A DNA stretch of 60,413 nucleotides from an uncultured Lachnospiraceae bacterium (GTDB lineage: Bacteria; Bacillota; Clostridia; Lachnospirales; Lachnospiraceae): contig CADAKW010000003.1 of assembly GCA_902788645.1 (NCBI GenBank), forward strand, positions 1 through 60,413, in the 5' to 3' direction. A program made the position numbers and the translations under genes. Under the pieces are notes generated by a model, which saw only the letters and a program-made list of their open reading frames with translations, was not told the DNA's origin and did not search any database. Below are positions 26,148-34,895 of this stretch, piece by piece. Position 1 is the first letter of the stretch, and the number at the start of each line of letters is the position of its first letter.

Positions 26148-27170
26148 TCATCTTTGGCCGATCTTCAGATTCGGCACGGCATTGAGATCGAGACCGTGAC
26201 GCGTCCCTGCCATATACTCATAATATCCCTGGGAAGCGATCATTGCCGCATTGTCCGTACAGTAGATCTGAGACGGATAGCAAAGTCCCAGTCCTGCCTC
26301 GTCACACGCCTGTTTCATGGCGGCACGGAGTGCAGAGTTGGAAGCAACGCCGCCTGCTACGGCGATCCGCTTTTCCCCAAGCTTTTGGGCTGCACCAACA
26401 GCTCTGCCCACCAGTACATCAACAACCGCCTGCTGGAAGGAGGCTGCCACATCTGCTCTGTTTACCTCAATGCCTTTCATCTCGCACCCATTCAGATAAT
26501 TCAAAACAGCTGACTTGACACCGGAAAAACTGAAATCATACTCACAGCCGTCAATCTTTGCCCGTGGAAACTCGATGGCATGAGGATTTCCTTCCTTTGC
26601 AAGCTTATCAATCTTCGGACCACCCGGATATCCCAGACCAATGGCTCTGGCAACCTTGTCAAATGCCTCCCCGGCCGCATCATCATGAGTATAACCGATA
26701 ATCTCAAATCTGCCATACTCCAGCACGCGAACTAGATGGGTATGCCCTCCGGATACCACAAGGCACAAAAACGGCGGTTCCAGATCCGAATGCTCCAGAT
26801 AATTTGCTGCAATATGCCCTTCAATATGGTGCACTCCCACCAACGGCTTTCCGGCCGCATACGCGATCGCCTTGGCCGCGCCAACACCCACAAGAAGGGC
26901 TCCCACCAGTCCCGGCCCATATGTTACGCTGACCGCATCGATCTCGTCCAGCGTAACACCTGCATCCTTCAGTGCCTGTTCGATCACCTGATTGATCCGC
27001 TCTACATGCTTTCTGGATGCAATCTCCGGCACCACGCCTCCATATAATGTATGAATATCAATCTGAGAGGAGATCACATTGGACATAACCGTCCTTCCGT
27101 TTTTCACTACGGATGCCGCTGTCTCGTCGCAGGAGCTTTCGATCCCCAGTATCAGTACATCTTTTTCCAT
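26148..27170 (-). CDS. tsaD: tRNA N6-adenosine threonylcarbamoyltransferase TsaD
   Basis: 340 residues; transfers threonylcarbamoyl to A37 of ANN-reading tRNAs (t6A). It has [13 protein letters not shown], the metal motif HHIEGH and VSGGHTHLV, and the late motif [12 protein letters not shown]. TsaB and TsaE, its partners, are encoded upstream on the same strand (29618-30783), so the t6A module is nearly contiguous. ATG at 27170 is chosen over an in-frame TTG at 27182. Confidence 0.96.
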   Translation of the reverse strand: MEKDVLILGIESSCDETAASVVKNGRTVMSNVISSQIDIHTLYGGVVPEIASRKHVERINQVIEQALKDAGVTLDEIDAVSVTYGPGLVGALLVGVGAAKAIAYAAGKPLVGVHHIEGHIAANYLEHSDLEPPFLCLVVSGGHTHLVRVLEYGRFEIIGYTHDDAAGEAFDKVARAIGLGYPGGPKIDKLAKEGNPHAIEFPRAKIDGCEYDFSFSGVKSAVLNYLNGCEMKGIEVNRADVAASFQQAVVDVLVGRAVGAAQKLGEKRIAVAGGVASNSALRAAMKQACDEAGLGLCYPSQIYCTDNAAMIASQGYYEYMAGTRHGLDLNAVPNLKIGQR

Positions 27171-27267
27171 GATTTTAACCAAGCCTTTCTCGCATATATT
27201 TCTTGTAAATTATCAGAGAAGAAAGGATGTTGCCGCATCCCTTCTTCTCCTTCTTTCCATTTCATTT

Positions 27268-27873
27268 TTACTGTTTCTCCGCTTCCTCTGCTGTGACCTG
27301 CTGCCAGCCCAGGATCTTCCAGCGCCCTTTGCTGTCCTTACGGCAGATATATTTTGCATAGGATTCTGTGGTTTTTGACTTTTTGGAGGTTTCCAATACA
27401 GAAGCAACCAGTGTGGCTTCTTCTTGTCCTTCTACCTCTGCATATTTGACCTGATCGTCCTCCTGCACGATATAAGAAGAAATAAATTTTTTTGCTTCAT
27501 CAAACTTCTTAATATCTTTCTTTAACGACTGATACATCTCGTCCTCTGAATTTCCCTTCTGTGCCAGGAATTCATCATCATACAGCAGACGAAGCTGCCG
27601 ATATAATGCTTTTCGGTCATTTTCTTTCATGTTGGTATTATAAATACACTTGTTCAATCGCCAGAAAAGCTTCACAACCTCCGTAGGTGTTCCGGGATAC
27701 TCCAGTTCCAGATCCTTTGCCAGAAGCTTGCCCACCTCCGTCTTTGGCAGACTTGTTTCACCCTTTTCCTCTGCTTCCTTCTGTTGAAAAGCACGAACGC
27801 CAATAAAGATCAACAAGGCTGCTGCAACAACAACTACAAATACGATCAAAATCTTTTTTGTCATTTTGTCCAT
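27268..27873 (-). CDS. membrane-anchored hypothetical protein
   Basis: 201 residues with one N-terminal membrane helix (about 6-27) and an extracytoplasmic helical domain of about 170 residues, resembling small lipid- or TM-anchored proteins of unknown function common in Lachnospiraceae (DUF6715-like by recall). GAGAGG precedes the ATG. It lies 2 bp after rnz and about 100 bp before tsaD in a shared operon. Confidence 0.65.
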   Translation of the reverse strand: MDKMTKKILIVFVVVVAAALLIFIGVRAFQQKEAEEKGETSLPKTEVGKLLAKDLELEYPGTPTEVVKLFWRLNKCIYNTNMKENDRKALYRQLRLLYDDEFLAQKGNSEDEMYQSLKKDIKKFDEAKKFISSYIVQEDDQVKYAEVEGQEEATLVASVLETSKKSKTTESYAKYICRKDSKGRWKILGWQQVTAEEAEKQ

Positions 27874-27875
27874 TT

Positions 27876-28799
27876 TTACCTCTCCTCTTCCTCATCAATG
27901 AAATCAAGAGTTTTGCTCCACTTGTCTCGGGCAGCATGTGCATGAGGAAAGATCTTTTTGACTTCCTTCATGTAATCCTCCGGATGCAGCATGGAAGGAC
28001 TGTAATGCGTCAGCCACATTTCCCTTACATCTGCTTTCTTTGCAAGTCTAGCCGCCTCGTACATTGTCATATGCTTAAATTCTGCTGCTTTCTTCTGTTT
28101 GTCGTGATCCCCATACATTCCCTCGCAGATGAACAGGTCTGACTCCGACGCATTCTCCGCAATAACATCTAACGGTCTGGTATCTGTACAATATGTAAGC
28201 TTAATGCCCTTTCTGGCCGGTCCGATCACCATATCCGGTGTATAAACACGTCCATCCTGCTCTATGGTTTCTCCCTTCTGCAGGCGGCTCCACATCTTTA
28301 ACGGAACCTCATTGGCCTTTGCGAGCTCCGGATGAAACTTTCCGCCCCGTGGCACGGTAATGGTATATCCATAACATGTTACATTGTGATTGACCCGGAA
28401 GGCTCTGATATGATAACCATTGACCTCCAGTTCCTGCTCCTTCTCACTAAGCTCTATAAATTGAATCTGAAAGGGAAGCCCCGGCGCAATGACGCGCAAT
28501 GCATTGACTGTTTTTTCCAGTCCCTTTGGCCCGATCATCGTCACCGGACGGGTCCGGTCTGAATTGCCCATGGACAAAAGGAGACCCGGCAGACCACTGA
28601 TGTGGTCTCCGTGATAATGGGTAAAACAGATCGTATCGATAGGATTGACACTCCACCCCTTCTCGCGAATGGCGATCTGCGTGCCCTCTCCACAGTCCAC
28701 CAGAAGGCTGCTGCCCTCCAGACGGGTCATCATGGCTGTCAGCCACCGTCCCGGCAGCGGCATCATTCCGCTGGTTCCCAGTAAACATACATCTAACAT
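27876..28799 (-). CDS. rnz: ribonuclease Z
   Basis: 307 residues, metallo-beta-lactamase fold; removes 3' trailers from tRNA precursors lacking CCA, which fits the tRNAs here that lack encoded CCA. Zinc motif HYHGDH at 61-66, N-terminal LGTSGMMPLPGR, and later ligands in VNHNVTCYGY, CTDTRP and LTHYSP. Length is normal. Confidence 0.95.
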   Translation of the reverse strand: MLDVCLLGTSGMMPLPGRWLTAMMTRLEGSSLLVDCGEGTQIAIREKGWSVNPIDTICFTHYHGDHISGLPGLLLSMGNSDRTRPVTMIGPKGLEKTVNALRVIAPGLPFQIQFIELSEKEQELEVNGYHIRAFRVNHNVTCYGYTITVPRGGKFHPELAKANEVPLKMWSRLQKGETIEQDGRVYTPDMVIGPARKGIKLTYCTDTRPLDVIAENASESDLFICEGMYGDHDKQKKAAEFKHMTMYEAARLAKKADVREMWLTHYSPSMLHPEDYMKEVKKIFPHAHAARDKWSKTLDFIDEEEER

Positions 28800-28843
28800 A
28801 ATCCACCTCTTCTCATCTCTGAAAGAATCCGTGGACTATTGTA

Positions 28844-29062
28844 TCACAATTCGGTTGCTTCTGTCACCATTGGCGGTATAACAAATTTCTTCACCATCTC
28901 ATCATAACATTCCTCACAAAGCAGAAACGAATGAATTTCTCCGTCCCGTTTGGAAAAGTATCCCCACTGTTTTTTTCCTTCAAAGACATCCTCTCTCAAA
29001 ATACCGTTTTCGCATTTCAGAATGCGTCCGCATCCATTACAAAATAATTTATTTTCTGCCAT
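28844..29062 (-). CDS. small zinc-ribbon protein
   Basis: 72 residues with CNGCGRIL and CEEC, an apparent four-cysteine zinc site, and no other recognisable domain. GGAGG precedes the ATG. It lies between rimI and rnz in the same direction. Function unknown. Confidence 0.6.
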   Translation of the reverse strand: MAENKLFCNGCGRILKCENGILREDVFEGKKQWGYFSKRDGEIHSFLLCEECYDEMVKKFVIPPMVTEATEL

Positions 29063-29193
29063 CTTTATCCTCCCGTCTTCCACAGCCGAACCGCAGCTGC
29101 TTCCTTTTGTTTGCTTACTGTAAGTATATCCTGTCCCGGTATTTCTGTATAGTGGAAAACAAAGGAAGTCGATTTAAAAACATATATCAAATA

Positions 29194-29628
29194 TCAAAGT
29201 TTTTTCTGCATGATCACGGCATGTTCCCGGGGATCTCTGTAATAATTCTTCCGAAGTGAAATCCTTTCAAATCCTAATTTATCATATAGTCCAATGGCTG
29301 CCCGGTTGCTCTCGCGCACCTCCAGCAAAATCTGTTCTACGTCTTTGCCTGCACATTCCTGAAACGCCTGATATAACAGAGCCTCTGCTATTCCCTCCCG
29401 ACGGTGAGCCGCATCCACAACAATGTTGCACAGATCTGCCGTTTCAAAAGAGCACCAGAGTACACAACTTCCCACAACGATGCTATCCTGTACCGCAGTC
29501 AGATAAATCTTATCTTCATCATGCAGGTGCTCCATATAATCCTGCTCACTCCACGGATGAGTAAAATTGTTCTTTTCCAATATCGCCGTTTCCGCTGTTT
29601 CCGTCTCGTCCATAAATTTAATTTGCAT
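29194..29628 (-). CDS. rimI: ribosomal-protein-alanine N-acetyltransferase-like GNAT
   Basis: 144-residue GNAT with the acetyl-CoA signature AHRREGIAEALLYQAF and the RimI-type tail LLEVRESNRAAIGLYDKLGFERI...NYYRDP. It overlaps tsaB by 11 bp, the usual tsaE-tsaB-rimI order. The substrate is inferred. Confidence 0.9.
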   Translation of the reverse strand: MQIKFMDETETAETAILEKNNFTHPWSEQDYMEHLHDEDKIYLTAVQDSIVVGSCVLWCSFETADLCNIVVDAAHRREGIAEALLYQAFQECAGKDVEQILLEVRESNRAAIGLYDKLGFERISLRKNYYRDPREHAVIMQKKL

Positions 29629-30325
29629 TTAACTTCTCTTCTCTTTCTCGTTCTGCCTGAGATTTTCGCAGATATACCGGTCGATGCTCTGCTGCCGTCT
29701 CGATTTTGCCCTGATGATAATAACGCTCTCCCAAAGCAGCCACTGCTGCCGCCCGCTGTCTCGATAAATGGCAAGGTGCAAACTGATACTCGTTCACGAT
29801 CTCCTCCCGGATGACCTCCTCATAAACAGGCACACCATCTCCGAGAAAATGAACCTTTACCGGATATTTTGCCAACTCCTTCAGCAGATCATGAATATCC
29901 ATGGCACACTGATCAATGACCGAAACCAGCTCACCATCACGCATCTCGTAAACTCCGGTATAGACCTGGTTTCTCCGGGCATCCATGATCGGACAGATAA
30001 ATCCGTCTGACTCGGCAAGCTGATATGCCAGCCCCTCCAGCGTCGGCACCGGGATAATGGGCTTATCCAGCACAAGTCCCAGCCCCTTCACCGTTGCAGA
30101 TCCGATCCGTAGCCCGGTAAAAGACCCCGGTCCTGCTGCAACTGCTATGGCATCCAGCTCCTCCAGCGGAATCCCTGCATAATCCACAACCTCCTTTATC
30201 ATAGGAAGCAATGTCTGAGAATGTGTCTGTTTATTATTTACCGTAAACTCCGCTACAATGGCATCGCCGGACAATATTGCCGCAGATGCTACCAATCCGG
30301 AGCTGTCCACACCTAATATTTTCAT
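29618..30325 (-). CDS. tsaB: t6A biosynthesis protein TsaB
   Basis: 235 residues, ASKHA-type paralogue of TsaD with MKILGVDSSG and AVAAGPGSFTGLRIG; scaffolds TsaD and TsaE in t6A synthesis. It sits 26 bp after tsaE and overlaps rimI. Confidence 0.95.
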   Translation of the reverse strand: MKILGVDSSGLVASAAILSGDAIVAEFTVNNKQTHSQTLLPMIKEVVDYAGIPLEELDAIAVAAGPGSFTGLRIGSATVKGLGLVLDKPIIPVPTLEGLAYQLAESDGFICPIMDARRNQVYTGVYEMRDGELVSVIDQCAMDIHDLLKELAKYPVKVHFLGDGVPVYEEVIREEIVNEYQFAPCHLSRQRAAAVAALGERYYHQGKIETAAEHRPVYLRKSQAEREREEKLNAN

Positions 30326-30351
30326 CTTTTATCACGCCTTTCTAAATTAAG

Positions 30352-30783
30352 TCATCTTTTAACTACAGTAATTTTTCTGTAATCAAATCCCTTTTCCAAT
30401 ACTTTTTCAATCTGTATCTCTGTCACATGCTCCGGAATCAATTCTTCAATCAGGGAAGCCCATTCGATCAGACAGACCCCCCTTCCAAAGAAATAGTCCT
30501 CATAACCGATCTCATCCATTTCTTCCGGATCCGCGATCCGGTAAACATCAAAATGGTACAGAGGAATCCTCCCCTGCTCATAGATCTGCATGATCGTAAA
30601 AGTCGGACTGCTGATAGGCTCATCAATCCCCAGTCCTTTTCCGAACCCTTTGGTAAACACTGTCTTGCCAACCCCTAAATCACCATTTAACAATACGATA
30701 TCTCCAGGTTTGCATTGTTCTCCCAGCTTTTTTCCAAAATCATAGGTATCCTGTTCCCGTAAACTTTCTATCACCTCTGTCAT
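30352..30783 (-). CDS. tsaE: t6A biosynthesis ATPase TsaE
   Basis: 143 residues with Walker A GDLGVGKT at 34-41, SSPTFTIMQ and LIEWASL. ATPase that resets the TsaBD complex. AGGAGG precedes the ATG, 2 bp after the YcxB-like gene. Confidence 0.95.
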   Translation of the reverse strand: MTEVIESLREQDTYDFGKKLGEQCKPGDIVLLNGDLGVGKTVFTKGFGKGLGIDEPISSPTFTIMQIYEQGRIPLYHFDVYRIADPEEMDEIGYEDYFFGRGVCLIEWASLIEELIPEHVTEIQIEKVLEKGFDYRKITVVKR

Positions 30784-30785
30784 GA

Positions 30786-31337
30786 CTATTCCTCCTGATC
30801 TCTCTGTTCATCCTCACGAGCTGCCGACTCTGCCTGTGCCGGATCATAATCCGCATATTCCTTTACTTTTGCTGCTGCAAAGGATTTAATCTCCTCAAAC
30901 TGCGCTCCACATTGAGACTGCGGAAAAATAAAAGCTCTGACCGGAGACATATACAGATAGACGGCTTTCGCCGTGCAGATGATCTTGCGGACATCGTACC
31001 ATTTTACAGACGCCTCCTGTTCCCCCTGGGACACCGTAATGCCATCCGGTGACAATATATAATGAAGCTTTGCATTGATATCCTTATTTTGTCTCGCCTG
31101 CGCCTTTGATTTCGAATAAAGCATCACCGGCTGTACGATCGTAAACAGACATCCAATGATAAACAATGCGATCCGCGCCGTGGTGTCCATCACACCAAAG
31201 CGCACTGCCAGAATGACCCAGCAGGACAGACTGATCACCACGCCGAAGATCCCTGATATATTTCCGTATGTGTGTCTCATGGAAAACGCATACAGATCCC
31301 CCGCCGTCAGTTCTACGTCAAACTCTATCTCCTTCAT
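30786..31337 (-). CDS. YcxB-like membrane protein
   Basis: 183 residues, two adjacent membrane helices (about 28-70) followed by a cytoplasmic PH-like domain with PDGITVSQGE and WYDVRKI, as in YcxB-like proteins. It has no known role. It starts the tsaE-tsaB-rimI operon and is divergent from the RelA/SpoT-domain gene. Confidence 0.7.
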   Translation of the reverse strand: MKEIEFDVELTAGDLYAFSMRHTYGNISGIFGVVISLSCWVILAVRFGVMDTTARIALFIIGCLFTIVQPVMLYSKSKAQARQNKDINAKLHYILSPDGITVSQGEQEASVKWYDVRKIICTAKAVYLYMSPVRAFIFPQSQCGAQFEEIKSFAAAKVKEYADYDPAQAESAAREDEQRDQEE

Positions 31338-31483
31338 AAGTTATCTCCTGTTCCTTCCTCTTTGCATTTTACCGGTACAATGATTCATTGTCCGTTGTAC
31401 TAGCATTATAGCAGAATATGGCGAAAAAACAATATATACAAAACTTCCATCATATGTTATCTTAAAAAAAGGGGGGTGTCATT

Positions 31484-33364
31484 ATGGATATTACAAATAT
31501 GAGCATAGAAGATATCCGTGAGCAGATAGAACAACAGATTGATTTTGACCGGCTCGAAGAGTTAAATGCCCATCTTGAGAAGGATATTCGGGGCATACTT
31601 GACTCCTGCGGATTATATTACCGGATCTTTTCCAGAGTAAAAACAAAAAGTTCCATCAGTAAAAAACTATATAACGGCAAATACGGCACCGGAGAGAATC
31701 CCAAAAAGGTACAGGATCTCATCGGACTTCGTATCGTTCTATACTATTCGGACGACCTGAGCATCGGCCGCGAGATTATGGAAAAAACATTTCTGCGTAC
31801 CGGTACCTGGTCGCGAAACGATTTTAATGCAGCGGAATTCCGTGCCACCAAGATCAACGGCGTATTCCGTCTGCCATCCGAGCATTTCAAATTATATACC
31901 AGCGAGCTGTGGGATCTTCCTATTGATACGACCTTCGAGATCCAGTTCCGTACGGTATTTTTTGAAGGCTGGCACGAGATTGAACATGACATGCGTTACA
32001 AGAGTCTTCTGCCCGATGACAAGTTTTGGGAAAACAGTGAAGATCTTTCCCGTATCCTTCATTGTATCCTTGCCAATCTGGAGCTGTCAGACTGGTCTCT
32101 TGTACAGCTTTTTGAGCATCTTTCCTATAACCATTATCAGAACGGAAACTGGGATCTCATGCTCAAGAGCCACTTCCGGCTGCGTATGGAGGATAAGGAG
32201 CCTCTTTCTCCTGCCATCAAAGCACTCTTTGACCAGGACCGCCGTCTGGCAAAGCAATTCTTCAAATGCGAGAAAATTGTACTGGTGCGGGAGTTGTTAA
32301 GGCAGGATTATATTCCAAAGATCACCTTTGATCTGATCATACGTCTGCTGAACGAGAGCGTGGTACACGACGAACGCATCACCGCATATTATCAGGAACA
32401 TGATCCTTTAGCCATCAAAACACCGGCACCTGTGCGGCAGGCATTAAAGCCGTTGGATCACAGCACCCTGTTTCATTTGGAAATACCGCTTTTACACAAG
32501 TCGGTACGCGAGCTTAAAACAGAATTTAACAACGCATCTCATATCATTTACCGATGGATCCGCTATAAATTGAGCTATATTTTTCCGGATCTTCCTGCCG
32601 AGGTGGAAACACTGCATCGTCATCTGCCCGGCTACGACGTAAAATGCATCTGGAATGCCGATCAATATATTATGGAAGCGGAGTTTTCTTATATTGATGA
32701 TAAAATGCCCGGGACACTGTGGCACATCACGGCATCCCTTCACGGAGACTGTACCGATCCGGATCAGCCATTGATGTTCCGTCACCGAACAACACTCCAT
32801 ACACCGACGACAGCCCTTCACCGGGAAACCTTCAGCAAACCGTCCTATCTGGCAGAGCTTTCCTCCAAGATTGGTCTGATGGATCAGGAACGTCTGGGGA
32901 CACAGGGACGTTTCGTCAATACCTCCGAGGGTTTTGAAGCTCTGGAGCATCTGCTTCATGATCCGCAGAGGCGTCTGCCGGTGATCGTGATCACCCAGAA
33001 TGAAACAGTCTCCCCGGAGAATACCAACGATTACCGGGAGGGATACGATATGAACACATTCCCTGTCAACGGAACACGTCTTGCCAAGGTGATCGGACTG
33101 TATTCCCATGTGTATATGCTTGATCAGAGACTGACTGAAAATCTGTCTGTCGAAGGACAGCAGGATGCCAGAGTGATCCATGGCGGTATTCTCATATTCT
33201 GGCCAGTTTCTTCTCACAGAGAAGCCACCATATATACCAGTCAGATGATCCGGGAGGCTCATTTCGATTATAACCGTTTTGCTTATCACGAGCAGAATTT
33301 TAATGAAAAGGCATTCCGATCCAGACTGGCACAGATCATTAAGGATGACCATGTCACCCATTAA
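31484..33364 (+). CDS. large protein with N-terminal RelA/SpoT-type synthetase domain
   Basis: 626 residues. Residues about 40-175 match the RelA/SpoT nucleotidyltransferase: a basic loop RVKTKSSISKKL, D78 in QDLIGLR, catalytic-type E152 in FEIQFRT and the following WHEIEHDM. The usual guanine-stacking NGYxSLH motif is replaced by INGVFRLPSEHF, so substrate specificity may differ. No HD hydrolase, TGS or ACT domain is present. The remaining 400 or more residues contain RLPVIVITQNE and, about 35 residues on, LAKVIGLYSHVYML, and match no domain I can name. It is monocistronic, with GGGGGG before the ATG and a terminator after. Confidence 0.75.
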   Translation: MDITNMSIEDIREQIEQQIDFDRLEELNAHLEKDIRGILDSCGLYYRIFSRVKTKSSISKKLYNGKYGTGENPKKVQDLIGLRIVLYYSDDLSIGREIMEKTFLRTGTWSRNDFNAAEFRATKINGVFRLPSEHFKLYTSELWDLPIDTTFEIQFRTVFFEGWHEIEHDMRYKSLLPDDKFWENSEDLSRILHCILANLELSDWSLVQLFEHLSYNHYQNGNWDLMLKSHFRLRMEDKEPLSPAIKALFDQDRRLAKQFFKCEKIVLVRELLRQDYIPKITFDLIIRLLNESVVHDERITAYYQEHDPLAIKTPAPVRQALKPLDHSTLFHLEIPLLHKSVRELKTEFNNASHIIYRWIRYKLSYIFPDLPAEVETLHRHLPGYDVKCIWNADQYIMEAEFSYIDDKMPGTLWHITASLHGDCTDPDQPLMFRHRTTLHTPTTALHRETFSKPSYLAELSSKIGLMDQERLGTQGRFVNTSEGFEALEHLLHDPQRRLPVIVITQNETVSPENTNDYREGYDMNTFPVNGTRLAKVIGLYSHVYMLDQRLTENLSVEGQQDARVIHGGILIFWPVSSHREATIYTSQMIREAHFDYNRFAYHEQNFNEKAFRSRLAQIIKDDHVTH

Positions 33365-33380
33365 TCCCATAATACCAATA

Positions 33381-33453
33381 AAAACCGTGGAATAAAAATG
33401 ACCTTTTTATCGAATTCCTACGGAATCCTGAAGCATTTCTGTTCCACGGTTTT
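33381..33453. terminator. bidirectional terminator
   Basis: Perfect 12-bp stem (AAAACCGTGGAA/TTCCACGGTTTT) with a structured 49-bp loop and T-runs on both strands, between convergent genes. Confidence 0.75.
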
Positions 33454-33508
33454 ATTATGTATATTTATATGCTTGTTTCATCGTTGTACCTGTCTGTCAG
33501 GCTGCCGT

Positions 33509-34729
33509 TCAATCCAGCGTTACCCTCACGGTTTTGTTTTTCTCTGCGCCTCCGCTTTCTCTTGATAAATGGATCTCCAGCCGGTCTCCCGGTTCGTGCG
33601 TTGACAAGCATAAACTGAAATCTGCCATATCCCTGATCTTGCTGCCGTCAATCGCATCGATCCGGTCCGCCACCCTGACTCCTCCATGATAAGCCGGAGA
33701 CTTTAACTGAACCTCCGTAACATAAACTCCCTTGTGTCCACCGGCATCTCTGCCGTGAATCCCCATAAAAGCTGTTTGCTTATGATCCACGATCGCCTGT
33801 GCTGCTGCCGCAATATCTGTTATAGAAATAAAGGACCAGTTCGTTTCTCCCGTAACATCCTGATACGCTTCTGTAATAACGCCTACAATCCTTCCTTCCA
33901 CATCTGCCGCAAATCCATTTCCACCCTCTGTATACGCAATATCCGTAGCGTACAGTGAGAGGTTTCTATCCAGTGTCTGAACGGAAAGCTCTGCATTTAC
34001 AATATTTCCCAGCATCACCGATTTCATCAGACCATTAGGTGCCCCAAAAAGAAGGATCCGGTCACTCAGCTTCGGAGACAGCTCTGACGTATATTGCGTA
34101 AAATCCTTTTCCTCCACTTTCTTTAATGTGCTTTTGGTAACCTCCTTCACAGCAACACGCAGCACGGCAATCCCCGTATTGTGATCTCCATCCACAAGCT
34201 CTGCAAACGCCTTTGTGCCATCGCAAAACTCTACCTCGAGAGCCTTTTTTTCTATCAGGGACGATGTCTGCGTTAATATATAAAGAGCGCTTCCTTTTCT
34301 CTTAAATACAAGACCGCTCTGTACAACATCCTCCTGCTGATTCTTCTGATACCAACTTTCCGTATGCAGCTGCCCCACTGCGACTACTGATCTGTTGCAC
34401 TGTGTGCCGATCTGTGCGATCCCCTTCCAATACTCCTCATATGCCGCAATCTTATCCGCATCCGATCTGTTTGTAAGGCTTTCCTGTTTTTCCGGAGTGC
34501 TGCTGGCACTATTCAGCAGATTTTCCCGGTAGATCCGTGCATCCCTCTCTCCCAGCATATCCTGTACTTTCCAGAACACTACTGCTGCAACGGCCCCAAA
34601 AACAACCGCCAGAATGATCGCATAGACCATCTTTTCCACAAGCCGGGGACGTTTTTTCGTATGCTGCTCCTGCACCGCTTCCTGCAGAAAACAATACCCC
34701 TCCCCTGCTTCTTTCCTTTTCTCTTCCAT
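33509..34729 (-). CDS. membrane-anchored HtrA-like PDZ protein, catalytic triad lost
   Basis: 406 residues: cytoplasmic tail, one membrane helix (about 38-60), trypsin-like domain (about 110-300) and PDZ domain (about 310-400, MGIHGRDAG...GVYVTEVQLKSPAY). By alignment to HtrA proteins, the catalytic H site reads ILTQTSSLI, the D site reads HNTGIAVLRV and the GNSGG serine loop reads GGNGFAAD. All three residues appear replaced. It is therefore probably a pseudoprotease that binds peptides. ATG at 34729 has TTGGAGAG upstream; divergent from mutS2. Confidence 0.78.
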   Translation of the reverse strand: MEEKRKEAGEGYCFLQEAVQEQHTKKRPRLVEKMVYAIILAVVFGAVAAVVFWKVQDMLGERDARIYRENLLNSASSTPEKQESLTNRSDADKIAAYEEYWKGIAQIGTQCNRSVVAVGQLHTESWYQKNQQEDVVQSGLVFKRKGSALYILTQTSSLIEKKALEVEFCDGTKAFAELVDGDHNTGIAVLRVAVKEVTKSTLKKVEEKDFTQYTSELSPKLSDRILLFGAPNGLMKSVMLGNIVNAELSVQTLDRNLSLYATDIAYTEGGNGFAADVEGRIVGVITEAYQDVTGETNWSFISITDIAAAAQAIVDHKQTAFMGIHGRDAGGHKGVYVTEVQLKSPAYHGGVRVADRIDAIDGSKIRDMADFSLCLSTHEPGDRLEIHLSRESGGAEKNKTVRVTLD

Positions 34730-34832
34730 AATAATACTCTCCAACTTCAATGATAACGGTTTTATATAAAGGTTATCACACACATATGAATAGTTTATGA
34801 ATAAGCAGTTAATATGATATTTCAAAATTATC

Positions 34833-34862
34833 TTGCAGTATGTTATCTGTGTGGTGTATGAT
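34833..34862 (+). promoter_or_regulatory. candidate promoter of mutS2
   Basis: TTGCAG (34833-34838) and TATGAT (34857-34862) are separated by 18 bp. Confidence 0.5.
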
Positions 34863-34895
34863 GATGGTAATTGTATTGAAATGAGGTCTAAAATA

